64,000 nucleotides of DNA from contig JAEUKI010000009.1 in the NCBI GenBank assembly GCA_016793325.1, positions 124,001 to 188,000 on the forward strand, read 5' to 3'. Source of the DNA: Myxococcales bacterium. GTDB taxonomy: Bacteria; Myxococcota_A; Polyangia; Polyangiales; Ga0077539. This document shows, piece by piece, positions 54,485-63,027 of the stretch. The translations under genes were made by a program, and so were the position numbers. Under the pieces are notes generated by a model. The model searched no databases and was not told the origin of the DNA. It worked only from the letters and a program-made list of their open reading frames with translations. The first letter of the stretch is position 1. Each line of letters starts with the position of its first letter.

Positions 54485-55144
54485 ATGCGCACGGGTGAAG
54501 GATTGCGGGTGCACCAGCGATGCAATCAACGATTCGACGCGATGCCCGAACAGGACGGAGGGCGCTTCTGCGGGCAGTGCTCGGAGGTCGTGTTCGACCT
54601 GTCGTCGCTCTCGTTCGACGAGTATCAGCGATGGCTCGCGCTCGCTCCGAGCGAGCGCGCTGCGTGCGTCCACGGGTTGATGGACGAAGGCGGGAGGCTG
54701 CTGCTCAAAGAGGACCTCGAGGCCGCGGAGAGAGAGCGAGCCGCGCGCGCGAAGCGTCGACTGCCGATCGCCGACGCCGCGCTCGTGGCGTCGATCGCGC
54801 TCGCGCAGATGGCGTGCGAGCGACAGCCGCCCGTCCCAGCGATCGCGCGCGATCCAGCGGCGGCGACGCCCGTGGTCGCTCGACCGACGATCAACGCCGA
54901 GGCCGAGCGAGCGGCTCGTGAAGCCGCAGCGCGCGAGGCCATCGCCGCAGCCGAGCGCGAGCTGCGCGCCGCAGAGAGCGCGGACGCAGGCGTCGCGAGC
55001 ACGACGGTGGCGACGGACGCAGGCGTCGTGACGGTGCTTCACCCGCATCCGCCCGGCCGCCACGTGCGAACGACGCCGCTGCGCCGCCCGAGCCACTTCA
55101 TGGGAGGCGCGCCGGCGCACTTCGGAGGAGACGGAGTCCTGTGA
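54485..55144 (+). CDS. Protein with short Cys motif, membrane segment and Ala/Glu-rich tail
   Basis: 219 residues. The ATG at 54485 follows CGAGGAGG. The N-terminus has CNQRFDAMPEQDGGRFCGQC followed by SEVVFDLSSLS, a Cys-based putative metal-binding module seen in diverse bacterial proteins. A hydrophobic stretch (about 95-110) and an Ala/Glu/Arg coiled-coil-like region follow, then a His/Pro-rich end. It probably sits in the membrane. The stop overlaps the next lipoprotein start (GTGA). Confidence 0.65.
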   Translation: MRTGEGLRVHQRCNQRFDAMPEQDGGRFCGQCSEVVFDLSSLSFDEYQRWLALAPSERAACVHGLMDEGGRLLLKEDLEAAERERAARAKRRLPIADAALVASIALAQMACERQPPVPAIARDPAAATPVVARPTINAEAERAAREAAAREAIAAAERELRAAESADAGVASTTVATDAGVVTVLHPHPPGRHVRTTPLRRPSHFMGGAPAHFGGDGVL

Positions 55145-55650
55145 ATTGGCTGGGGGATCGACGCTTCGCGTTGCTGTGGGCGCTCGGACTCGCGAACACG
55201 AGCGTGTCGTGTGGAGCCAAGACCGAGCTCGTCGTGCCGCGCAGAGACGCCCCGGCGGAGCAGGTGATGTGCACCTCCGGCTGCCCCGTCGAGGAGACCG
55301 CTCATTCGCTCACGATTCGATGCACGACGAACTCGCAGCGCTGCTCGCCTCCGTTCGAAGTCGACGTTGAATTTGTGGGCCAGGCTTCGATCGAGTTTAC
55401 GGTGTCGCCTGTGCATTGCTCGCGCGTGAAGCTTCGAGTGAGCGTCGACGGAGCGCTCGTGCACACCTCGCGATTCCTCGATCGCGGACAGAGCACGGGA
55501 GAGATCGAGCTTCCGGGCATCGCGCGCGGACGCCATCGTGTGTCTGTCGAAGCCGAGGGAGAGACCGGCGGCTGCAACGTCGGCTACCTCGGCATCTGGA
55601 TCGGCAGGCTGCGTGTGATCGGGCGCCACTGCGCTCGGTGTGGCGGATAG
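55141..55650 (+). CDS. Small lipoprotein, Cys-rich
   Basis: 169 residues from GTG 55141, which overlaps the preceding stop. The signal (LLWALGLANTSVSC) is lipoprotein-like. The mature part has Cys pairs (CTSGC, RCTTNSQRC) and a beta-rich domain. Overlap with the gene at 54485 suggests co-production. It converges with the ketoacyl synthase gene at 55683. Confidence 0.7.
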   Translation: MNWLGDRRFALLWALGLANTSVSCGAKTELVVPRRDAPAEQVMCTSGCPVEETAHSLTIRCTTNSQRCSPPFEVDVEFVGQASIEFTVSPVHCSRVKLRVSVDGALVHTSRFLDRGQSTGEIELPGIARGRHRVSVEAEGETGGCNVGYLGIWIGRLRVIGRHCARCGG

Positions 55651-55682
55651 CGATCGCGAAGGAGCCGCGCCCCCGCTTCTCG

Positions 55683-56882
55683 CTACGCGCGCTCGACCAC
55701 GACGGCCGTGGCGTTGCCGTAGAAGCCCGTCGTGAGCACGAGCAGGCGACGCGCGTCCGACGGCCACGGAGCGCTGTCGCGCGCCGCAGGAACGATCCCG
55801 CGATCGAGCGCCACATATGCGGTCCCCAGCGCGAACGCGCCGCCCGCGCCGAGCGTCTCGCCGTACGCGCGCTTGGTGAGCGCGCGGGGCTTGGGACCGC
55901 CGAACACCGCCGCGAGCGCGGTCTTCTCGGCGCGATCGTAGGCGCTATAGCCGTTGGCGCTCGAGACGACCGCGTCGATGTCGGACGGCGCGAGCTTGGC
56001 GTCCGCGAGCGCGAGGGTCGTCGCCCGCTCGATCGCTTCGGCCGAGAGGTTGATGACCATCACTTCGCTCGAGGGCGGCTCGAAGGACGTCCCGAAGCCC
56101 GTGATGCGAACGTTGCAGGGCGCGCCGCGCTCGCGCGCGAAGGCCTCGCGCTCGACGGTGAGCATGACCGAGCCCTCGCCGAGGCGCATTCCTCGCGAGC
56201 GCTCGTCGTCGCCGGGCGCGTGCGGCTGTCCGTCGGGCGCCATGGCCTCGAGCCGCTCGAACGCGAGAAACAACGCCTCGTGCATTGCTTCGGCGCCGCC
56301 CACGACGATCACGTCGGCGCGGTCTGTTCCCAAGAAGCTCTCGGCCACGAGGATCGAGTCGAGCGCGCCGCAGTTGCCGTTGCACACCGTTGCGTTGACC
56401 GCGCGAAGGTCCTCCCAGATCGACACGTAGCCGAGCGCCGCGTTGATCACAGTGTTGGGAAACCTCGCGGGGTTCAAGTACCGAGGGCTCTCGAGCAGGG
56501 CCACGCGGTGGAGCTCGACCATGCTCTCGAGCGATCCGTACGCGGTCGACGCGCACACGCCCGCGCGCCGGCCGAACGACCCGTCCCCCGAGAGCCACTT
56601 CGCGTCGCGCTTGAGCCCCGCGTCCTCGAGCGCGTTGCGCGAGGCCACGAGAAAGAACTTGGTCAACCGATCGATGTTGCGCAGCCCCTTGTCTCCGAGG
56701 ACCGGCGCGGGATCGAAATCCGTCGCTTCGATCACGCGCGCGCCAGGCCACCGCGACTCGTCGAACAGCGTCGGCGCTCGAAACGCGCCGACCTCGCGCT
56801 CGCGCGTCGCGCGCTCGAACGCCTCGCGTCCGACGGCGCCTTGCGTGACCGCCCCGAGCCCTGTGATCACCAGCGGAGTCAT
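55683..56882 (-). CDS. Degenerate beta-ketoacyl synthase (chain-length-factor-like)
   Basis: 399 residues with the thiolase fold (PLVITGLGAV, DVIVVGGAEAM). The nucleophile position is TVCNGNCGALDS (Cys167, with a second Cys171). The two catalytic His are replaced: Asn310 in SANGYS where HGT is usual, and Glu342 in YGETLGAGG where the GHT His is usual. It may therefore pair with a complete synthase as a chain-length or helper subunit, or have altered chemistry. It lies 46 bases after an intact synthase gene in the same direction. Confidence 0.8.
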   Translation of the reverse strand: MTPLVITGLGAVTQGAVGREAFERATREREVGAFRAPTLFDESRWPGARVIEATDFDPAPVLGDKGLRNIDRLTKFFLVASRNALEDAGLKRDAKWLSGDGSFGRRAGVCASTAYGSLESMVELHRVALLESPRYLNPARFPNTVINAALGYVSIWEDLRAVNATVCNGNCGALDSILVAESFLGTDRADVIVVGGAEAMHEALFLAFERLEAMAPDGQPHAPGDDERSRGMRLGEGSVMLTVEREAFARERGAPCNVRITGFGTSFEPPSSEVMVINLSAEAIERATTLALADAKLAPSDIDAVVSSANGYSAYDRAEKTALAAVFGGPKPRALTKRAYGETLGAGGAFALGTAYVALDRGIVPAARDSAPWPSDARRLLVLTTGFYGNATAVVVERA

Positions 56883-56928
56883 GACTGTGCGGACCTCGTA
56901 TGAATGACAATCAACTGCGAAAACACGG

Positions 56929-58188
56929 TCATCGCAGGCACGGCGCCTCGCTCGGGATCTTGCCCGGCTTGGCGAAGATCACCGCGGCGTCGTAGCCGCC
57001 GAACGCGAGCGAGTTGTTGAGCACCACGTCGTGCGCGCCGCGGCGCGCTTCGTTTGCGACGACCTCGACGTCGCACTCGGGGTCGCGCTGGCTGTAGTGG
57101 ATCGTCGGCGGATACCAGCCGTCGCGCACGGTCTCGATGCACGAAGCGGCCTCGAGCGCGCTCGCCGCGCCCATGCAGTGGCCGATCATGCTCTTGATCG
57201 AGCTCACAGGAACGCGTCGCCCCTCGAACACTTCGTTGAGGCAGCGCGCTTCGACCGCGTCGTTGGCCTTGGTAGCTGTCCCGTGCGCGTTGATGAAGTC
57301 CACGTCCGCCGCGGTGAAGCCCGAGTCGCTGATCGCTTTGCGCAGCGCGTGCAGCGTGCCTTCGCCGTCCGGGTGCGGCCTGGTGATGTGAAACGCGTCG
57401 CACGCGATCCCCCAGCCGCCCACTTCGGCGAGCGGGATGGCGCCTCGTCGCATCGCGTGCTCCTCGCTCTCGAGCACGAAGATCGCTGATCCCTCGCCGA
57501 CGATGAGCCCTTGCCGCTCGAGGTCGAACGGCTGGCAACGATCGGGCGCGACGGCGCCGAGGCGAACGAAGCCCGAGAACTGCACTTGCCCGATGATCTC
57601 CGAGGCGCCCGTGATCACGACGTCCGCGCGACCGCGGCGGATCAAGTCCGCGCCGAAGCCGATCGCGTAGTTGCCCGCGGCGCACGCGGCCGGGAGCGTG
57701 AGGACCATCCCGCGCGCTCCGACGGCGCGCGCGACGTGGATGGGGAGGAGGGTTGTTCCGTAGCGGCTGACCTCGACGTCCTTCACGCCGTCGGGGCCCG
57801 AGGCGACCCACGCGCGATCGAGCTTCTCGATGAGCGCGACCTCGCCCATGGTCGTCCCGAGGACCACCGCGGTGCGCTCGCCGTTGATCGAGCCCTGCGG
57901 GAGCTTGGCGTCCTCGAGGGCCATCCGCGCCCCGGCGATGCAAAACGCCGAACACCGCCCGGTCCTCCGCGCTTCGGCGGCCGTGAGCCAATCGCGCGCG
58001 CGAAAGTCCTTCACCTCCGCGGCGAAGTCTCGGCCGATCGCGCTCGTGTCGAAGCCCGAGACCTTGCTCACGCCGCTGCGGCCCTCGATCAGCGCTCGTT
58101 GAAACGCCTCTCGCCCGTAGCCGAGAGAGCTCACCACCCCCGCGCCCGTTACGTACACACGACTGCCCATCGTTCGGTCCCGAATCAT
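56929..58188 (-). CDS. Beta-ketoacyl-ACP synthase (KAS II/FabF-like)
   Basis: 419 residues. The triad is complete: Cys169 in LPAACAAGN, His302 in AHGTATKAND and His337 in SMIGHCMGAAS. It extends an acyl chain on ACP by decarboxylative condensation. The ATG at 58188 follows GGGAGG by 3 bases; ATG 58170 is a near alternative. Its neighbours (degenerate synthase, two ACPs, thioesterase) indicate a dedicated pathway rather than bulk fatty acid synthesis. No ketoreductase, dehydratase or AMP-ligase is nearby. Confidence 0.88.
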   Translation of the reverse strand: MIRDRTMGSRVYVTGAGVVSSLGYGREAFQRALIEGRSGVSKVSGFDTSAIGRDFAAEVKDFRARDWLTAAEARRTGRCSAFCIAGARMALEDAKLPQGSINGERTAVVLGTTMGEVALIEKLDRAWVASGPDGVKDVEVSRYGTTLLPIHVARAVGARGMVLTLPAACAAGNYAIGFGADLIRRGRADVVITGASEIIGQVQFSGFVRLGAVAPDRCQPFDLERQGLIVGEGSAIFVLESEEHAMRRGAIPLAEVGGWGIACDAFHITRPHPDGEGTLHALRKAISDSGFTAADVDFINAHGTATKANDAVEARCLNEVFEGRRVPVSSIKSMIGHCMGAASALEAASCIETVRDGWYPPTIHYSQRDPECDVEVVANEARRGAHDVVLNNSLAFGGYDAAVIFAKPGKIPSEAPCLR

Positions 58189-58339
58189 TGCCCTCCCGAG
58201 CGCGTTGATGCAACGCGGCGACGTCACGAAAGGGCAGAAATTTCCATGCGAAACGCGCGTCGCGGTGCGCACTCTCCTTCGCACCCCGCGAAGAACTCGG
58301 GCGTTCAGCGGAGACTTTTCAACGCACTGCGACGCGACC

Positions 58340-58369
58340 TTGACACTCTGCGTGCACGCACGGTACCGA
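58340..58369 (+). promoter_or_regulatory. TTGACA-N18-TACCGA promoter
   Basis: TTGACA (58340-58345) and TACCGA (58364-58369) are 18 bases apart in the divergent region before the acyl carrier protein genes. The rest of this roughly 260-base region shows no gene. Confidence 0.55.
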
Positions 58370-58449
58370 CACGCAGTTTGTGAGCGAGCCGCGCGGCGAA
58401 TCGATCGTCGCGCGTCGCAATGTCGCAGCAAAAGAAGCGAGAGAGCACG

Positions 58450-58692
58450 ATGGCGACGAACGATCAGTTGATCACCACGTTTCAGAAGATCGCCTCGGAG
58501 GTGTGCGAGCGCGACCTGCCGAAGCTCGAAGGCAAGACCGTGATCTCGGATCTCGGCCTCGATTCGCTGCAGGTGCTCGAGATCGTCGGCGCGATGGAGC
58601 GCGAGTTCAAGGTTCAGATCCCCGACGACCAGCTCGTCGGGATCCAGACCGTCGAAGACCTCTGTAGCTTGATCAACCGCCGCCTCACCTGA
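58450..58692 (+). CDS. Acyl carrier protein 1
   Basis: 80 residues. The phosphopantetheine attachment site is Ser39 in DLGLDSLQVLE. Four-helix ACP proportions are seen. The ATG at 58450 has GAGAG nearby; ATG 58420 is an upstream alternative that would add 10 Lys/Glu-rich residues. It carries acyl intermediates for the divergent synthases. The second ACP starts 21 bases downstream. Confidence 0.88.
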   Translation: MATNDQLITTFQKIASEVCERDLPKLEGKTVISDLGLDSLQVLEIVGAMEREFKVQIPDDQLVGIQTVEDLCSLINRRLT

Positions 58693-58713
58693 GCGCGAAG
58701 GATCGCTTCCGTC

Positions 58714-58959
58714 ATGACCGACACAGCAAAACTCGTGGGCGAATTGCGGGCGATCTTCACGGAGATCACCGAGATCGACGACATCCCCTCGGACAAGTCG
58801 CTGAAGGACCTCGGCGTCGACTCGATGATGGCGCTCGAGATCGTGACGGCGATCGAGAAGAAGTACGCGATCAAGATCGAAGAGAGCGAGCTCAACCAGG
58901 TCGCGACGCTCGACAAGGCCGCGGTGCTCGTCGCCGGCAAGCTCGCGTCGCGCGCGTGA
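58714..58959 (+). CDS. Acyl carrier protein 2
   Basis: 81 residues. Ser37 in DLGVDSMMALEI is the attachment site. It differs clearly from ACP 1, so the two may serve different acyl chains or steps. The stop overlaps the GTG of the thioesterase gene (GTGA). Confidence 0.88.
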   Translation: MTDTAKLVGELRAIFTEITEIDDIPSDKSLKDLGVDSMMALEIVTAIEKKYAIKIEESELNQVATLDKAAVLVAGKLASRA

Positions 58960-59414
58960 GCCTGCACGCGCACAAGCTCCATCCTCCGACCGACCGACGC
59001 CCGCGGTACACCCACCGCCAGCGCGTCGCGTACGTCGACACGGACGCCGCGCAGGTCGTTCATCACAGCACGTACCTGCGATACTTCGAGGTCGCGAGGA
59101 TCGAGTTCCTGCGGACGCACGGCTTCGACTACGCCGCGTGGGTCGAGCGCGAGAAGCTCGGGCTCCCCGTCGCAGAAAATTGGGTCAAATACCGCTCGCC
59201 CGCGCGCTTCGACGAGCTGCTCGAGGTCGAGACGTGGGTCGCCTACGGCTCGCGCGCGTTTCTCCGCTGGGAGTACCACGTGCGCCGCGACGGAAAGCTC
59301 CTCACCGAGGGCTTCACCGTCTCGCCCTGCACGACCCTCGGGGGCGAGGTCAGGCGCGTTCCGATCGAGCTGTTGAAGGCGTGCCTCGGCGAGGCGTACA
59401 CAGATCCGTCGTGA
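58956..59414 (+). CDS. Hotdog-fold acyl thioesterase (4HBT/YbgC-like)
   Basis: 152 residues. YVDTDAAQVVHHSTYLRYFE contains the catalytic Asp (Asp30) of 4-hydroxybenzoyl-CoA thioesterase-like proteins; the usual Gly three residues later is Gln. It probably releases or edits the acyl chain from ACP or CoA. Overlap with ACP 2 and with the next gene shows tight coupling within the cassette. Confidence 0.88.
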   Translation: MSLHAHKLHPPTDRRPRYTHRQRVAYVDTDAAQVVHHSTYLRYFEVARIEFLRTHGFDYAAWVEREKLGLPVAENWVKYRSPARFDELLEVETWVAYGSRAFLRWEYHVRRDGKLLTEGFTVSPCTTLGGEVRRVPIELLKACLGEAYTDPS

Positions 59415-60418
59415 TCGCGAAGCTCGTCTCGGCGCGAACCATCCCTAGCAACACTGCAGCGACGCTCTCGCGCTCGCTGGTCTCGAGAGCGCGCGAGCAC
59501 GGGCAGGTCTTCGCCGCGGGCGCGATCGTCACGGGGCCAGCGATTTTGCTCGGGTCGCGACAGCGCGCCTCCCGCGTCCTCGCGCCGGACTTCGCCGACG
59601 CCGTCCCCGTCGCGCGACGCGCCTCGAGCGGAACACACGTTTTCATTCGTGAACGTTCGACCGCCGCCCTCTTCGTGATCGCGCTCCCGACGCTCACCGC
59701 GCTCGTCGCCGACACCCGCGGACCGACGGTGCTCAATCGCAACGTGCGCGGCTGGCTCACAGGGCTCGTTCGCCACGGAGCGTTCGCGCAGTACTACGGC
59801 CACGAGTGGATCTCTGTGCAGAAGCAGCCCTTCGGCCTCCTCGCGCTCACCGGAGACGCGCGCGGCGCGATCGCGATCGAGCTCTGGGTGGGCATCGAGC
59901 ACCCAGTCGAGCTCGACGCCTCGCTCGCGTCGAGCACGCACCGTCACGGACTGCGACGCCACGCTCGCGCGGTCGCGTGTTGGAATCACTTCGCCTCGGA
60001 CAAGCCCCTCGACCTCGCGCGCATCGACGGCATCCAATCGTCCGCGCTCGCGCGCTACGACTGCGCCGTCGAGCCCGTGAGCGCCGCGGACAGCGATCAA
60101 CTCTTCGATGAAGCGACCCTGGCGCCGCGGCCCGAAGAGCCTCCCGCGGACGCGCGTTGGTTCAGCCCATCGCCCAGCGAAATCGGCTGGATCGACGTCG
60201 CGCGCGCGCCCTCGGGCGCGCTGTGGGTCGGGGGCGACGCGCTCGTGACGCAGGACGCGAGCGACGCGATCGAGGCGACGTTCGCGCGACCCGCGGCCGA
60301 GCGAGCGGCGCTCTTGCGCACGATCGTGGACGAATCGATCGCGCTCGGCGTGAGCCCCGAATGCTGGCTCGACTGCGGCGCGGCGGTCGACGACGGTGTA
60401 GTCTCGACGCCATCGTGA
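59411..60418 (+). CDS. Unknown protein, faint lipoate/biotin ligase-like features
   Basis: 335 residues from GTG 59411, overlapping the thioesterase stop. Segments such as VARRASSGTHVFI and YGHEWISVQKQPFGLLALT faintly recall the RRxTGG and xDWxxxxxK motifs of lipoate/biotin ligases, but key residues differ, so I do not assign the family. It has no signal and is likely cytoplasmic. Its position in the ACP operon suggests a role in acyl or cofactor chemistry. Confidence 0.6.
   Translation: MIAKLVSARTIPSNTAATLSRSLVSRAREHGQVFAAGAIVTGPAILLGSRQRASRVLAPDFADAVPVARRASSGTHVFIRERSTAALFVIALPTLTALVADTRGPTVLNRNVRGWLTGLVRHGAFAQYYGHEWISVQKQPFGLLALTGDARGAIAIELWVGIEHPVELDASLASSTHRHGLRRHARAVACWNHFASDKPLDLARIDGIQSSALARYDCAVEPVSAADSDQLFDEATLAPRPEEPPADARWFSPSPSEIGWIDVARAPSGALWVGGDALVTQDASDAIEATFARPAAERAALLRTIVDESIALGVSPECWLDCGAAVDDGVVSTPS
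60399..60404 (+). promoter_or_regulatory. Minus-10-like TAGTCT, 10 nt before a start
   Basis: TAGTCT lies inside the end of the upstream gene, 10 bases before GTG 60415. The context resembles 4113-4130. Confidence 0.35.
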
Positions 60419-61686
60419 TTGCTTCGCTTCGGTTGGGATCGTCCGCGCGATGGGCCGCCATCCTCGTCGCGCTGCTGTTTGTCGCAGGTTGCCCCGCACC
60501 GACGGGACGCCGTCGAGGATCGATCAACGCCGACGGAGGCGCGTGCGCGCTGCAGTCGCGCCCGGCCACGGGAGAGAGCTGCACAACTCCGTCCGCGGTG
60601 TGCGACTTCGAAGTCCCCTGCGACAGCATCGGACGGCCAGACCAACTGCAGACCGAGCGCTGCACGTGCGCGGGCGGTCGATGGAACTGCTCGGCCGTGG
60701 ACGCGTGCTTCACCGTGCTGCCCGACGGAGCCGTCGCGTGTCCCGATGACGATCGACCGGGCGGAGGATCGACGTTCGCGTGCGGCGCTCGCTTCGAAGG
60801 ACGCGTGTGCCAACTGCGGCCCTTCACCTGCGAAAACGGCGAGAGACCGCAGTTGTCGTGCCGGTGCGACGGCAACTTCTGGCAGTGCGAGCCCGTGATG
60901 TGCTCGGGCGTGATCACGCGAGACGGCGGAATGCCGGGCCCAGGCACCGCGGGCAACCCTTGCGTCGACGACACCGACTGCGCGCCGCTGACGTGCGCGC
61001 GAGAGGTTCCTGGGGGCGTGTGCACGGGCGTCTGCAACAACTCGCCGTCGCAAGCGAACGAGCAGATGCAGTGCGGCGGCTCGAGCACGACGTGCTTGTC
61101 CGATGGAACGGGCGGAGGCAACTGCTTCGCCGCGTGTCGCGCAGGCGCCGCTGGATCAGGATGCCGGCCCGGCTTCGCGTGCACGGGGCTCTGGTTCACG
61201 CAGATGGATGGCACCCCCGACACGGCGGCGTGCTTCCCCTTCTGCTCGAGCGACATGCACTGCGCAGCGGGCACGACGTGCAACGAACGCACGGGGCAGT
61301 GCGACAACAGCCGCAACCCCATGGCGCTCGCCGATGGAATGCCCTGCCGCGTCGGCAGCAACGCGTGCCGCGGGCAGTGCTTCCGAATCACCGAAATGGG
61401 CGAGATCGGCGTGTGCGGGTCGTTCATCGACATCGCCCAGACGAGCACGTGCCCCGACGGTGACGGTCGGGTGCAGCCGTTCGGACAAGCCCGAGACAAC
61501 CTCGCGCTCTGCATCTTTCAACAGTGCAGCGAGAGCGATTGTTGCCCCGACGGCCTCGTGTGCGAGGCCCAAGACGGCAGCGGCTTCTGCCTCCCGGACG
61601 ACCCTTCGCAGCCCAACGTCGCGTGCACGAGCGCGGACGCTGGCGCGGACGGAGGTCGCGACGCATCGGTCGACTCGGGGGGCTGA
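60415..61686 (+). CDS. Cys-rich lipoprotein, array copy 1
   Basis: 423 residues from GTG 60415, overlapping the upstream stop. The lipoprotein signal (LLFVAGC) is followed by PAPTGRRRG and an Asn/Asp-Gly-Gly segment, then many Cys in repeated CTCAGGRW and GRVCQL-type blocks. The last part is Asp/Ala-rich. Two paralogues follow at 61688 and 63028. The Cys pattern suggests disulfide-bonded surface domains. Function is unknown. Confidence 0.75.
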   Translation: MIASLRLGSSARWAAILVALLFVAGCPAPTGRRRGSINADGGACALQSRPATGESCTTPSAVCDFEVPCDSIGRPDQLQTERCTCAGGRWNCSAVDACFTVLPDGAVACPDDDRPGGGSTFACGARFEGRVCQLRPFTCENGERPQLSCRCDGNFWQCEPVMCSGVITRDGGMPGPGTAGNPCVDDTDCAPLTCAREVPGGVCTGVCNNSPSQANEQMQCGGSSTTCLSDGTGGGNCFAACRAGAAGSGCRPGFACTGLWFTQMDGTPDTAACFPFCSSDMHCAAGTTCNERTGQCDNSRNPMALADGMPCRVGSNACRGQCFRITEMGEIGVCGSFIDIAQTSTCPDGDGRVQPFGQARDNLALCIFQQCSESDCCPDGLVCEAQDGSGFCLPDDPSQPNVACTSADAGADGGRDASVDSGG

Positions 61687-61687
61687 G

Positions 61688-63001
61688 ATGCGATCGAGGG
61701 GCCCGGGCGACGCGCGCGTTTCGTCAGCAAAATCACAGCTCATCTACAAATTGACCGCGGTCATCGCGATCGCGCTCGGGGGGTGTCCCACGGCCACGGG
61801 TCGCGCGCGCGGCCCGCTCGACAGCGATGGGGGCCCGTGCGCAGTCGCGCGATTGCCTGCGACGAACGAGGCGTGCGCGAGCGACGGCGTGAGCTGCGAC
61901 TATCTCGTTCCGTGCAATACCGCGACGGCCGCGACGAGCCGCGCGATCCAGCGCTGCGCGTGCAGCGGGGGTCGATGGCGCTGCTCGCGACTCGCGTGCG
62001 AAGCGTATCTTCCGGACGGCGGCGGCCTCGTGTGTCCCGAGCGAGGCACGCCGCAAGCGCAGACGTTCGCGTGCGACCCGCGGCTCGAAGGGCGCACCTG
62101 CCCGCTCTCGCTCGTGCGCTGCGCGAACGGATCGACGCCGATCACCAACTGCACCTGCGACGGAACGTACTGGCAGTGCCCGGCGTCGATGTGCCCCGAA
62201 CCGCCGCCGCCGCCGCCGATCAACTACGCCGGTCGGGCCTGCGCGGCCGACTCGGTGTGCGGCCCGCTGCGCTGCGACCAAACACGCACGCGCACTGGAT
62301 TCTGCACGGCGCCGTGCACGCTCGGCGCGAGTCCTGCGACCATCGCGTCGCAGTGCGGACACGTCGAAGCGCGTTGCGTCGCTTCCGAAGCGAACCCCGC
62401 CGCTGGATTCTGCGCGTTAGCCTGCACGGCGATGACCCCTTGCGCTGCGGACACGGTGTGCGGCGCGCATCACGTCGGCGAGCCGACGATCGCGTGTGTT
62501 CCCTTCTGCCTCAGCGACGCGAGCTGCCCTGTCGGCACGCGCTGTCGTCGCGCGTCGGGGCAGTGCTCGAACCGTGGCGATGCGCCGACGCTCCTTCCGA
62601 ACGGCGCTCCCTGCACGGATGACCCCGGTCAACCCTTTCAGTGCGAGGGGCGCTGCGTTCGCGTGACGTCTTCGGTCGGCGCGCGCTCGATGTGCGTCGG
62701 CGTTCGTGTCGGCGGCGCGTGCCCGACGATCCACGGATTGCCTCAGGTCGAGCGTCGCGTCGGCTCGATCACGTATTGCCTCGGCGCGGCGTCGTGCACG
62801 CCCACGGGCCCGTGTTGTCCGGGCGAGAGCGTGTGCGAGTTTCGACGAGAGTTCGACACGCTCGCGTGCGGGGACGACACCCCGATGCCCAACGCTCCGT
62901 GCGCGCGAGACGCGAGCGTGGACGCGATGGTCGACGCGAGCGCCGACGCGCGCGACGCGGATACAACGGACAGCGACGCGGCGATGGACGCAGGAGACTG
63001 A
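61688..63001 (+). CDS. Cys-rich lipoprotein, array copy 2
   Basis: 437 residues. The ATG is 1 base after the preceding stop. The signal is KLTAVIAIALGGCP, followed by TATGRARG, and the Cys-rich blocks match copies 1 and 3 (CACSGGRWRC, CDGTYWQC, CVPFC). A Pro-rich linker lies near residue 180. It ends in an Asp/Ala-rich tail. Adjacent position and similar signal show recent tandem duplication. Confidence 0.75.
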   Translation: MRSRGPGDARVSSAKSQLIYKLTAVIAIALGGCPTATGRARGPLDSDGGPCAVARLPATNEACASDGVSCDYLVPCNTATAATSRAIQRCACSGGRWRCSRLACEAYLPDGGGLVCPERGTPQAQTFACDPRLEGRTCPLSLVRCANGSTPITNCTCDGTYWQCPASMCPEPPPPPPINYAGRACAADSVCGPLRCDQTRTRTGFCTAPCTLGASPATIASQCGHVEARCVASEANPAAGFCALACTAMTPCAADTVCGAHHVGEPTIACVPFCLSDASCPVGTRCRRASGQCSNRGDAPTLLPNGAPCTDDPGQPFQCEGRCVRVTSSVGARSMCVGVRVGGACPTIHGLPQVERRVGSITYCLGAASCTPTGPCCPGESVCEFRREFDTLACGDDTPMPNAPCARDASVDAMVDASADARDADTTDSDAAMDAGD

Positions 63002-63027
63002 CACACAGTCATCGGGGAGCGGACAGC

